Source: Maritimibacter sp.
GTDB lineage: Bacteria; Pseudomonadota; Alphaproteobacteria; Rhodobacterales; Rhodobacteraceae
Direction: 5' to 3'
Length of the DNA: 7,026 bases
Assembly (NCBI GenBank): GCA_020441225.1
Contig: JAGRMP010000554.1
Span: 1 to 7,026 of the forward strand
Part shown: positions 1-6,252 of the stretch, one piece after another
Layout of the letters: every line of letters begins with the position of its first letter
Position numbering within the stretch: position 1 is the stretch's first letter
Position numbers and translations under genes: made by a program
The notes under the pieces: model-generated
What the model was told of the DNA's origin: nothing
Seen by the model: the letters and a program-made list of their open reading frames with translations, nothing else
The model's database searches: none

Positions 1-187
1 CGCGGATCACCCGGCCCCGGTCGGGCGCGAGCAGCCCCGCCGCGAGCGCCATCAGCGTGGACTTGCCGCAGCCGGACGGACCCATGAGCACGGTGAGCTT
101 GCCCGGCGGCAGGGTGAAATCGAGCCCCTCGATCACCGCTGTATCGTCGTAAGCGAAGCCGAGGTGGTCAAAGCGCAGGCGCGTCAT
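1..187 (-). CDS. ABC transporter ATP-binding protein (5' part, cut by window edge)
   Basis: This is the N-terminal 62 codons of the cytoplasmic ATPase of an ABC importer, which would power uptake through the permease encoded next to it. The start is ATG at 187-185, and it overlaps the permease stop as ATGA (187-184), a sign of translational coupling. A GGGGAGG Shine-Dalgarno lies 5 bases upstream (forward 193-199). A Walker A motif is visible at residues 36-44 (GPSGCGKST), preceded by the usual beta-strand context 'LPPGKLTVLMG'. The segment after it ends in 'GLLAPDRGRV', typical of SsuB/TauB-like ATPases, where 'G...P..G.V' follows the P-loop helix. The Q-loop, signature and Walker B lie beyond the left edge and cannot be judged. 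By neighbour and family it belongs with the nitrate/sulfonate/taurine group; the substrate is not known. Confidence 0.93.
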   Translation of the reverse strand, partial: MTRLRFDHLGFAYDDTAVIEGLDFTLPPGKLTVLMGPSGCGKSTLMALAAGLLAPDRGRVIR

Positions 188-969
188 GACCGCCTCCCCG
201 CCGGGTCGTCGCGCCAGAGCGAGAGCCGACGTTGCAGCGGCTGCAACAGCCCGAGATCGACCGCCACCAGCACCGCGACCACGACCAGCACCCAGGCCAT
301 GGTCTGGGCGGTATCGATCCGCGCGCGCGCGCCCGCGAGGCCGTCGCCGATCCCCCCCGCGCCCGCGAGCAATTCGGCCATCACCGCCACCTTCCACGAC
401 AGCGCCATGGTCGCGGCCAGCGCCGGGAAGACCTGGGCCGCCATGTGGGGCCCGTGCATGTGGACGAGCCTTGCGCCGAGCGGCACGCGGTAGACCTCGG
501 CCATGCGGACCAGCGCGCCGTCGAGCGAGCGCACGCCCGCGACGGTGGCGGCGAAGACGAGCGGGCCGGTGGCAACGGCGATGGTGAAGACCACCGCCCA
601 GCCGCCGCCGAACCACAGGAGCGCCATCACTACCCAGGCGATGGCGGGGACGCCGAGGAAGACGACCGCGACGGGCTGGAGCGCGGCGCGCAGCCGTTCG
701 CTGAGACCGGCGAGGGTGCCCGCTGTGAGCCCGGCCCCCGCGCCCGCGAGCCAGCCCGCGACCGCGTGCCCGGCGGTCTCGGCGAGGGCCGGGGCGACCG
801 TGCCGTCCCGCAGCATCGCCGCGAGCGCGCGGGCGGTCTCGGCGAGCCCGGGCAGCACCAGCGCACCGTAGACCCGGTGGCCCCACTCCCACAGCGCCAG
901 CAGAATCGCGAGGCCCGCGAGGGACCAGAGCCGCGATATCGGGCGGCTTATCGGGCGCGCGGTCCGCAC
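184..969 (-). CDS. ABC transporter permease, SsuC/TauC-like
   Basis: Inner-membrane channel subunit of an ABC importer, 261 residues, the usual length of the SsuC/TauC permease group. Hydrophobic segments are seen at about residues 15-33, 66-88, 97-118, 123-145, 182-200 and 224-245, a six-helix BPD_transp_1 layout. The cytoplasmic coupling loop (EAA-type) is recognisable at about 157-182: it starts 'AEVYRVPLGA' and reaches proline 182, with a glycine at 165. The chosen start is GTG at 969-967, 8 bases after the stop of the binding-protein gene. The upstream sequence is only G-rich with no clear Shine-Dalgarno, so translation may depend on coupling and a start a few codons further in is possible. 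The N-terminus contains a small duplicated 'RPIS' unit. The last codons overlap the ATPase start by four bases. Substrate unknown. Confidence 0.9.
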   Translation of the reverse strand: MRTARPISRPISRLWSLAGLAILLALWEWGHRVYGALVLPGLAETARALAAMLRDGTVAPALAETAGHAVAGWLAGAGAGLTAGTLAGLSERLRAALQPVAVVFLGVPAIAWVVMALLWFGGGWAVVFTIAVATGPLVFAATVAGVRSLDGALVRMAEVYRVPLGARLVHMHGPHMAAQVFPALAATMALSWKVAVMAELLAGAGGIGDGLAGARARIDTAQTMAWVLVVVAVLVAVDLGLLQPLQRRLSLWRDDPAGRRS

Positions 970-977
970 CCCCGGGC

Positions 978-1976
978 TCAGCCCCAGAAGAAGGCGTCGT
1001 CGGGCACCTTGCCGCCGACGATGCCGGGATCGAGCGCCATCAGGTTCTCGAAATAGAGCGCGATGTCGTCCCTGGCGTCGCGCGCCGAGACCACGTCGAG
1101 ATGCACATGCGGCAACGACTTCGCGACAATCGGCGCGGGCAGGCCCAGGAGCGGCGCGGTGTCCCTGGCGGCCTCCTCCGGATCCGCCAGCACCGCGCCG
1201 CCCGCCGCCACGCAGGCCGCATGGGCCGCGGCGACGATCTCGGGATGCGTCTGAAGATAGGCCTCGCTGACCGCGAGCCCAACCTGCGGGATGCGCGGCC
1301 CCCGTCCGGTATGGGCGCCGTAGACCTCGGTCACGTCGAGCGCGCGCAAGAGCGGGATGCCCTCCTGCCCCGCTTTCAGGAGCGCCGCCGTCGCCGCCGG
1401 TTCGTGCATCACCGCGACATCGCCGCGCCCGGCGAGGAACAGCGGCACCGCTTCGCCCGGGTTGCCGACATAGTCGAGCTCGACGTCGCGGTCGGGGTCG
1501 AGCCCCGCCCAGCGCAGCACCATGCGGAACAGCAGATCCGGCGCTTCGTGGCGGTTCGAGAGCAGCACCTTCTTGCCTGCCAGATCCTCGATCCGGGTCA
1601 CGCTGTCGTCGCGCGCCATCACGTAGAGCACGCCCCAGGTGATCACGTTGACCATGCGCGTGCCCGCACCGCGGTTGTAGAAATTGGCGGCCGCATAGGT
1701 CGAGGTGGCGAAGAGTTCGAAGGCGCCCGAGGCGATGCCCGCGCGCATCTGGTCGGTGCTTTTCCAGATGTCGAAGCGCGCGCCGGGCGCCGCGGCCTGA
1801 AGCCCCGGGTCCGCGACTGCGCGGGCGAAGACGGCGGAGGGCGAGGCGGGGATGCCCCAGAGCGTGAGCGGCTCGGCGGCGCGGGCGAAGCTCGGCGCAA
1901 GGGCGGCGGCGCCGATGCCGGCGAGCCCGCCGAGCATCGCGCGCCGGTTCAGGAGCGGGGTGGAGAGAGGGGTCAT
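978..1976 (-). CDS. ABC transporter substrate-binding protein, NMT1/SsuA/TauA-like, with Tat-type signal
   Basis: Periplasmic binding protein of 332 residues that would deliver a solute to the downstream permease and ATPase. The N-terminus has a twin-arginine signal: N-R-R-A-M-L at residues 10-15, then a glycine/alanine-rich hydrophobic stretch to about 29 and an A-R-A cleavage site near 33. The mature part has marks of the NMT1/SsuA-like fold: the 'IEDLAGKKVLLS' strand-loop at 129-140, and 'GRGDVAVMHEP' at 183-193, where this family has the 'G.VDA....P' segment of the second lobe. The C-terminus ends in 'PDDAFFWG'. The start is ATG at 1976-1974; its Shine-Dalgarno is weak. The hydrogenase gene ends 40 bases upstream with no T-run terminator between them, so it is probably in the same transcript. 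Relatives carry sulfonates, nitrate, pyrimidine precursors and other small anions or aromatics; the sequence does not tell which applies here. Confidence 0.88.
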   Translation of the reverse strand: MTPLSTPLLNRRAMLGGLAGIGAAALAPSFARAAEPLTLWGIPASPSAVFARAVADPGLQAAAPGARFDIWKSTDQMRAGIASGAFELFATSTYAAANFYNRGAGTRMVNVITWGVLYVMARDDSVTRIEDLAGKKVLLSNRHEAPDLLFRMVLRWAGLDPDRDVELDYVGNPGEAVPLFLAGRGDVAVMHEPAATAALLKAGQEGIPLLRALDVTEVYGAHTGRGPRIPQVGLAVSEAYLQTHPEIVAAAHAACVAAGGAVLADPEEAARDTAPLLGLPAPIVAKSLPHVHLDVVSARDARDDIALYFENLMALDPGIVGGKVPDDAFFWG

Positions 1977-2016
1977 ATCGCTGTCCCGAATGGGTGTTTC
2001 CGTGAAGGGGCGCGGC

Positions 2017-3873
2017 CTAGTAGACGACCGAGCCCATGGTGATGTCGTCCCAGATCTCCTTGACGGTCTGGTTCAACTCGCGTTTGCGGTCCTCGTACCG
2101 GGTGTGCAGAAGCGCGTGCGCTTTCTCGCTGTTGGGCGCGCCGAGGAAGTCGCGGTAGAGCGCCTGGACCTGCGGGTTGTTGTGCGACTGGCGCACTTTC
2201 GCTTTCGCATCGATCCCGTGCATCGTCTTGCGCCGGGCCTGGGCGAGCGGCAGGTAGCGCTTTTTCGACCGCAGCGAACCGCCGCCATCGACGCAGCCGC
2301 CGGGGCAGGCCATGACTTCGATGAAGTCGTAATCAGCCTCGCCCGCGCGGATCTTTTCGACCAGCGCGCGGGTGTCGCCGAGGCCGTGGACCATGGCCAC
2401 CTTGACCTCGCCCACCGGCCCGCCGAGATCGACCGTGGCCTCGCGGATGCCTTCGAAGCCGCGCAGCGCGGTGAGCTCGATCGTGTCGAGCTCCTTGCCG
2501 TTCACCACCGCGTAGAGGGTGCGCAAAGCCGCCTCCATCACCCCGCCGGTGGTGCCGAAGATCGCGCCCGCGCCGGAATAGGCGCTCATGTGCGGATCGT
2601 CGAAGCTGGAGGGTTCGAGGTCCTTGAGATCGATCCCCTCGCGGCGCAGGAGCCGGGCAAACTCGCGCGTGGTCAGCACCACGTCGGTGTCGGGCTGGCC
2701 GTCGGTCGAAAGCTGCGGGCGCACCGCCTCGTCCTTTTTCGCGACGCAGGGCATGATCGAGATCACCCGGACCTTGGCGGGGTCCACCCCGAGTTTTTCG
2801 GGAAGGTAGGTCTTGGCGATCTTCGACAGCACCTGTTGCGGGCTGCGGGTGGAGGACAGGAGCGGCAGGATGTCCGGGTAATGGATCTCGGCGAAGTTGA
2901 TCCAGGCCGGGCAGCAGGAGGTGAAGGTCGGCCGCGACCGGTCCTTGAGCCGCGAGAGCAGCTCGGTCCCCTCTTCCATGATGACCACGTCGGCGGCGAA
3001 ATTGGTGTCGAGCACCACGTCGATGCCGATCTTGCGGGCGGCGGCGATGATCTGGCCCTCGACATTGCTGCCCGCGGGCATGCCGAATTCTTCGCCGAAG
3101 GCCACGCGCACGGCGGGGGCGAACTGCACCACGGTGGTCAGCTCGGGGTCGCAGATATAGTCGAGCGCGCGGTCGGTCTCGTCGCGTTCGCCGAGCGCAC
3201 CCGTGGGGCAGACCAGCACGCATTGACCGCAGGAGACGCAGAGGCTTTCGGGGTAGCTGTCGGCGCTCCTGAGCGCCACCACCCGGTCGATGCCGTTGCC
3301 TTCCATCACCAGCGCGTCCACCCCCTGGTGATGGCGGCAGATCGCGACGCAGCGCTGGCAGCGCACGCAGCGGGTCATGTCGCGCACCATCGCGGGCGAC
3401 GAGAGGTCGATGGGCCGTTGCTCGGTACGGGCCCGGTCGAAGAACCGGTTTTCCTTGAGCCCGACATATTGCGCGAGGTCCTGCAGCTCGCAATTGCCGT
3501 GGCGGATGCAGGTGGCGCAATCCTGCAGGTGGTCGGCCATCAACAGCTCGACCTGGAGGCGCTGCATGTCGCGCGCCTTACGCGAGCGGGTCTGGACCTG
3601 CATCCCCTCGCGCACCGGGGTGTTGCAGGACGTGACGATCTGGGGCGTGTCTCTGCCCGCCTGCAGGATCTCGACGACGCAGACCCGGCAGGTGCCGGGG
3701 GTGTGGTCTATATCTTCGAGTTCGCAGAGCGTCGGCACGTAGATGTCGTGGCGCCGGGCGCAGTGCAGGATGGTCTCGTTTTCGAAGGCATGGGCCGGCT
3801 TGCCGTTGATCGTGAGCGAGATCGTCGCCTCGGCAGGGTCGCGGGTAAGAAGATCTTGGTCAGGTCCACACAT
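2017..3873 (-). CDS. hydA: [FeFe] hydrogenase catalytic subunit, multi-cluster (group A type)
   Basis: Cytosolic H2-evolving or H2-oxidising enzyme of 618 residues; no signal peptide. Domains in order: a [2Fe-2S] ferredoxin domain with C50, C62, C65, C83; a His-Cys3 [4Fe-4S] site with H115, C119, C122, C128; two [4Fe-4S] sites with C169-C172-C175-C179 and C212-C215-C218-C222; the H-cluster domain; and a C-terminal small-subunit-like domain from about 560, including 'NPQVQALYRDFLGAPNSEK'. H-cluster motifs are TSCCPAW (318-324), MPCVAKKDE (374-382) and EVMACPGGCVDGGG (519-532), giving ligands C321, C376, C523 and C527. C320 and, by alignment from memory with the Clostridium pasteurianus enzyme, E301, E304 and S340 preserve the proton path, so the protein should be catalytic. 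After GGG it has S-L where most relatives have Q-P. The start ATG overlaps the previous stop (TGATG) and has AAGGAG 7 bases upstream (forward 3881-3886). Maturases HydE/F/G are needed and are not in view. Confidence 0.97.
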   Translation of the reverse strand: MCGPDQDLLTRDPAEATISLTINGKPAHAFENETILHCARRHDIYVPTLCELEDIDHTPGTCRVCVVEILQAGRDTPQIVTSCNTPVREGMQVQTRSRKARDMQRLQVELLMADHLQDCATCIRHGNCELQDLAQYVGLKENRFFDRARTEQRPIDLSSPAMVRDMTRCVRCQRCVAICRHHQGVDALVMEGNGIDRVVALRSADSYPESLCVSCGQCVLVCPTGALGERDETDRALDYICDPELTTVVQFAPAVRVAFGEEFGMPAGSNVEGQIIAAARKIGIDVVLDTNFAADVVIMEEGTELLSRLKDRSRPTFTSCCPAWINFAEIHYPDILPLLSSTRSPQQVLSKIAKTYLPEKLGVDPAKVRVISIMPCVAKKDEAVRPQLSTDGQPDTDVVLTTREFARLLRREGIDLKDLEPSSFDDPHMSAYSGAGAIFGTTGGVMEAALRTLYAVVNGKELDTIELTALRGFEGIREATVDLGGPVGEVKVAMVHGLGDTRALVEKIRAGEADYDFIEVMACPGGCVDGGGSLRSKKRYLPLAQARRKTMHGIDAKAKVRQSHNNPQVQALYRDFLGAPNSEKAHALLHTRYEDRKRELNQTVKEIWDDITMGSVVY

Positions 3874-5882
3874 CAGGCTGCTCCTTCCGGGATCGGGTGT
3901 CCGGTGACGACGGAATAGATCCGGTAGCAGCGCATGCAGCGCTGCGCTTCGGCATAGGCTTCGGCGTCGGAGATGGTCTGTTCGACCTCCCCGAACATCA
4001 GCTTGCGCAGTTCCGGGTCAAGCTCGGGGTTGTGCACCCGGTACTCGTTTCGCACCGGGGTCTCGGCGACGTCGGAGCCGAGGAACCGGTTCTCGGCAAT
4101 GAGCTTGCGCATCCGCGAGCGTTTGAAGAAGCGGACCGAGCCCTGCTCGACCCAATCCTCGATATTGCGCGCCGCTTTCAGCCCCGCCGCCATCGCGTAG
4201 ATCAGCGTCGAGGCGCCGGTGACGCAATCGCCGCCGGCGAAGACCCCGGGACGGGTGGTGGCGAGCGTGTCATCGGCGGCGACGTTGCGCCAGCGGTCGA
4301 GGGAAATCCCGTCGCCCTCGATCAATGTGCCGTCCTCGACCTGCTGGCCAATGGCGGCGATCAGGGTGCTGCCCCGCAGGACAAATTCGCTGCCGGGAAC
4401 CGGGGTCACCCGCCGCCGCCCGCTGTCGTCGGGCGCACTCTGTTCCATCCTGGCAAGTTCGACGCCAACGACCCGGCCGTTTTCCGTGAGGATCCGGGTC
4501 GGGTTGCACAGGGTGTGAAACTCGACGCCCTCCGCCAGAGCGGCCTCGACCTCCTCCTTCTCCGCCGGCATGTCTTCGAGCGTGCGGCGGTAGATCACAT
4601 GGACCTTGTCGGCGCCAAGCCGGATCGCCGAGCGCACGCAATCCATCGCCACGTTGCCGCCGCCGACCACGAAAACCTCGCCCTCGAGCCTGAGCGGCGC
4701 GGTGCCATCGACATGGTCGTGCACCTTGAGCAGGAAATCGATGCCGCTGTGATAGCCCTCGCGCGCCGCGTCTTCGCCCGCGACCCCCAGGCTCGAGCCG
4801 GCCTGGCAGCCCAGCCCCAGGAACACCGCCTGGTAGCCGCGCGCGAAAAGCTCGTCGATGTCGAAATCGCGGCCCAGCTTCTGGCCGTAGAGGAACCGCC
4901 CGCCGAGATCGGCGATGATATCGGTCTCCATTGCCAGCGTGTCCTTGGGCAGCCGGTAGCTGGGGATGCCGATCTGCGCCATGCCGCCGGCCTGGTCGGC
5001 CTTTTCGAACACGTCGACCATGAAGCCGCGCAGGAGCAGGTGATAGGCGCAGGAGATCCCCGCGGGCCCTGCCCCGATCACCGCCACGCGCTTGTGCGGA
5101 TCGAGCGGCTTGGTCTTCATGTCATGGGTGAACTTGAGCGCATGCGGCCCCGATTGCTGGTCGGCCACGTAGCGCTTGAGCGTCTTGATGCCGACCGCGT
5201 CGTCGACGAATTTGCGCCGGCAGGCCTGTTCGCAATAGCGCACGCAGACCCGGCCGCAGGTGGCCGCCATCGGGTATTTCTGCAAGAGGACGCCGAGCGA
5301 GTTCTCGGGCTTGCCGTCGCGCACATAGTCGATGTAGCGCGGCACGTTCACCTTGGACGGGCAGGCCTCGATACAGGGCGCGGTGACATAGGTCATGCCG
5401 TGCTGCGCCGGGATCGGCCGGTGCGGGGCAAGCTCGGCCTCCATCCGGTCGCGGAAGTTTCTCAGCGCGCCCAGGAGCGCGATACCGCAGGTCTGGCCGA
5501 GCCCGCAGAGCGAGGTTTCGGCCATCTGTTCGCCCAGCATCTCGATCTCGTCGAAACCGAGCGCGCCGTTTTCCGCGCCGCCGAGCCCGCGCCGCATCCT
5601 GTCGAGCGCGTCGCGGACCAGCGCCGTGCCCATCCGGCAGGGCGTGCAGGCGCCGCAGGATTGCTCGGCCGCCTTGGCCATGTAGTGGTAGAGCGCGTCG
5701 ACCAGGCTCACGCTGTCGTCGAAGACGAAAAAGCCGCGGTCGCCGAGAAAGGCGCGGATCGGGTTGCCGGGATCGAAGGCATCGAACCCCGTGAGCGGGG
5801 GCTGCGGGGCCGCGGACGCGGCAGCGGTGGCGCTCCGATCGTAGGCAATCCCGTCCCACACTCCGTATGCGACCTGTGTCAT
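3873..5882 (-). CDS. NuoF-type iron-sulfur domain fused to GltD/NfnB-like NAD(P)H oxidoreductase (hydrogenase partner subunit)
   Basis: Probable electron-input/output subunit of the hydrogenase, 669 residues, cytosolic. Residues about 38-150 match the C-terminal domain of NuoF: SCGACTPCRMGT at 75-86 and a fourth cysteine at 126 would bind one [4Fe-4S] cluster. The NuoF FMN/NADH-binding part (GRGGAGFP type motif) is absent. Residues 165-245 form a GltD-type N-terminal iron-sulfur domain with C170, C174 and a C209-C213-C217-C221 series. An FAD motif, VAVIGAGPAG, lies at 266-275 and a second FAD signature, GVFAGGDC, at 546-553. A nucleotide motif, VVGGGNVAMDC, lies at 405-415, followed by YRR at 431-433; in GltD and NfnB such arginines contact the 2'-phosphate, so NADPH is favoured over NADH. 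A lone C649-x2-C652 pair is near the C-terminus. The start has AAAGGAG 10 bases upstream inside a strong hairpin. The gene overlaps hydA by one base. Glutamate synthase small subunit is the main misannotation risk. Confidence 0.9.
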   Translation of the reverse strand: MTQVAYGVWDGIAYDRSATAAASAAPQPPLTGFDAFDPGNPIRAFLGDRGFFVFDDSVSLVDALYHYMAKAAEQSCGACTPCRMGTALVRDALDRMRRGLGGAENGALGFDEIEMLGEQMAETSLCGLGQTCGIALLGALRNFRDRMEAELAPHRPIPAQHGMTYVTAPCIEACPSKVNVPRYIDYVRDGKPENSLGVLLQKYPMAATCGRVCVRYCEQACRRKFVDDAVGIKTLKRYVADQQSGPHALKFTHDMKTKPLDPHKRVAVIGAGPAGISCAYHLLLRGFMVDVFEKADQAGGMAQIGIPSYRLPKDTLAMETDIIADLGGRFLYGQKLGRDFDIDELFARGYQAVFLGLGCQAGSSLGVAGEDAAREGYHSGIDFLLKVHDHVDGTAPLRLEGEVFVVGGGNVAMDCVRSAIRLGADKVHVIYRRTLEDMPAEKEEVEAALAEGVEFHTLCNPTRILTENGRVVGVELARMEQSAPDDSGRRRVTPVPGSEFVLRGSTLIAAIGQQVEDGTLIEGDGISLDRWRNVAADDTLATTRPGVFAGGDCVTGASTLIYAMAAGLKAARNIEDWVEQGSVRFFKRSRMRKLIAENRFLGSDVAETPVRNEYRVHNPELDPELRKLMFGEVEQTISDAEAYAEAQRCMRCYRIYSVVTGHPIPEGAA

Positions 5883-5919
5883 CCCGTTCGCGCTCCTTTC
5901 TGGGCTTTGCGCGAACGGG
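5883..5919 (-). promoter_or_regulatory. Start-proximal hairpin holding the Shine-Dalgarno in its loop
   Basis: Perfect 11-bp inverted repeat: CCCGTTCGCGC at 5883-5893 and GCGCGAACGGG at 5909-5919, with a 15-base loop. In the minus-strand mRNA the 3' arm ends directly at the ATG of the oxidoreductase gene. The AAAGGAG ribosome-binding sequence (forward 5893-5899) sits in the loop and enters the stem by one base. The stem therefore fills the spacer between the ribosome-binding site and start codon. There is no T-run after it, so it is not an intrinsic terminator. It may control initiation of translation or mRNA stability; that function is inferred, the pairing is seen. Confidence 0.7.
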
Positions 5920-5975
5920 GCCAGCCGTAGCAGCCGAGGGCCGCGTCACGCAGACAACGGTCTCCTCCCCTTTCG

Positions 5976-6001
5976 GCCCCGGATGTCGCACAGCTCGGGG
6001 C
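5976..6001 (-). repeat. GC-rich inverted repeat in the operon leader
   Basis: Six-base arms GCCCCG (5976-5981) and CGGGGC (5996-6001) with a 14-base loop. It could form a leader stem in the minus-strand transcript if transcription starts further upstream. Short GC-rich repeats arise by chance in such DNA, so significance is uncertain. Confidence 0.4.
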
Positions 6002-6009
6002 GGGTTTCA

Positions 6010-6023
6010 TTGATCTCGCGCAA
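6010..6023 (-). promoter_or_regulatory. Candidate FNR/FnrL-type binding site
   Basis: TTGATctcgCGCAA matches 8 of 10 specified positions of the FNR consensus TTGAT-N4-ATCAA: the left half is perfect and the right half keeps CAA. It lies about 130 bases upstream of the oxidoreductase start codon. Oxygen-sensitive [FeFe] hydrogenases are commonly made only under low oxygen, so control by an FNR-family activator would make sense. With a class II arrangement transcription would start near 5975, but no good -10 element is visible there, which lowers confidence. Confidence 0.35.
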
Positions 6024-6024
6024 A

Positions 6025-6053
6025 GTCCCGCACAACACCGGGTCCGGCGGGAC
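6025..6053 (-). repeat. Inverted repeat, 7-bp arms, 15-base loop
   Basis: GTCCCGC at 6025-6031 and GCGGGAC at 6047-6053 pair perfectly, with a loop of the same length as the start-proximal hairpin. It directly follows the FNR-like site. There is no T-run, so it is not an ordinary terminator. It may be a leader stem, an operator or chance. Confidence 0.4.
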
Positions 6054-6082
6054 GATCCTGCCGCCGCCGCATGTCGATGCCG

Positions 6083-6116
6083 CCGTTTCGGACCGAAACA
6101 TTTGAAATGAAACGGG
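6083..6116. promoter_or_regulatory. Nested palindromes, possible operator
   Basis: Three symmetrical elements overlap in 34 bases. GTTTCGG-A-CCGAAAC is at 6085-6099, CATTTGAAATG at 6099-6109, and an outer pair CCGTTTC (6083-6089) with GAAACGG (6109-6115) encloses both. GAAAC thus occurs twice in direct orientation (6095-6099 and 6109-6113) and once inverted (6085-6089). This arrangement looks like a binding site for a dimeric regulator, with alternative pairings. I do not recognise the regulator. It is about 200 bases upstream of the leftward operon and 350 upstream of the rightward gene. Confidence 0.4.
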
Positions 6117-6154
6117 TTAAGCTTCGAGAGCGGCATCGCGCCTCTGCCGGGGTC

Positions 6155-6220
6155 GCGGTCCCCGCCGGACCGCCTGGCCGGGACCCGGGCCCTGTCTCAC
6201 TTGGCCCGGTCGTTGACCGG
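6155..6220. repeat. Cluster of short GC-rich inverted repeats
   Basis: Three neighbouring perfect stems: GCGGTCC (6155-6161) with GGACCGC (6167-6173), loop 5; CCGGG (6178-6182) with CCCGG (6184-6188), loop 1; CCGGTC (6206-6211) with GACCGG (6215-6220), loop 3. None is followed by a T-run on either strand. They mark the GC-rich side of a sharp composition change at about 6240. The role is unknown. Confidence 0.35.
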
Positions 6221-6234
6221 TATGCCGCCGGGAC

Positions 6235-6252
6235 TGTTGCGAAATCCCAACA
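6235..6252. repeat. TGTTG-N8-CAACA inverted repeat
   Basis: Five-base arms at 6235-6239 and 6248-6252 around 8 bases. The spacing TGT-N12-ACA is that of PpsR/CrtJ and some LysR-type sites. It is a single weak copy at the edge of the AT-rich stretch, so assignment to a regulator is not justified. Confidence 0.25.

Noticed and set aside
1852..3918. Long plus-strand open frame of 688 codons opposite hydA
   Set aside because: It is antisense to a gene with clear iron-sulfur and H-cluster motifs. Its product is rich in His, Arg, Ala and Asp as expected from a mirrored GC-rich gene, and shows no domain.
3873..5882. Annotation as glutamate synthase small subunit (GltD)
   Set aside because: The NuoF-type N-terminal domain, one-base overlap with hydA and absence of GltB make a hydrogenase partner more likely.
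5883..5919. Intrinsic terminator
   Set aside because: The stem is strong, but no T-run follows on either strand and it sits directly at a start codon.
3897..5930. Long plus-strand open frame of 677 codons opposite the oxidoreductase gene
   Set aside because: Antisense shadow of the fusion gene caused by G/C-rich third positions; no recognisable motif or ribosome-binding site.
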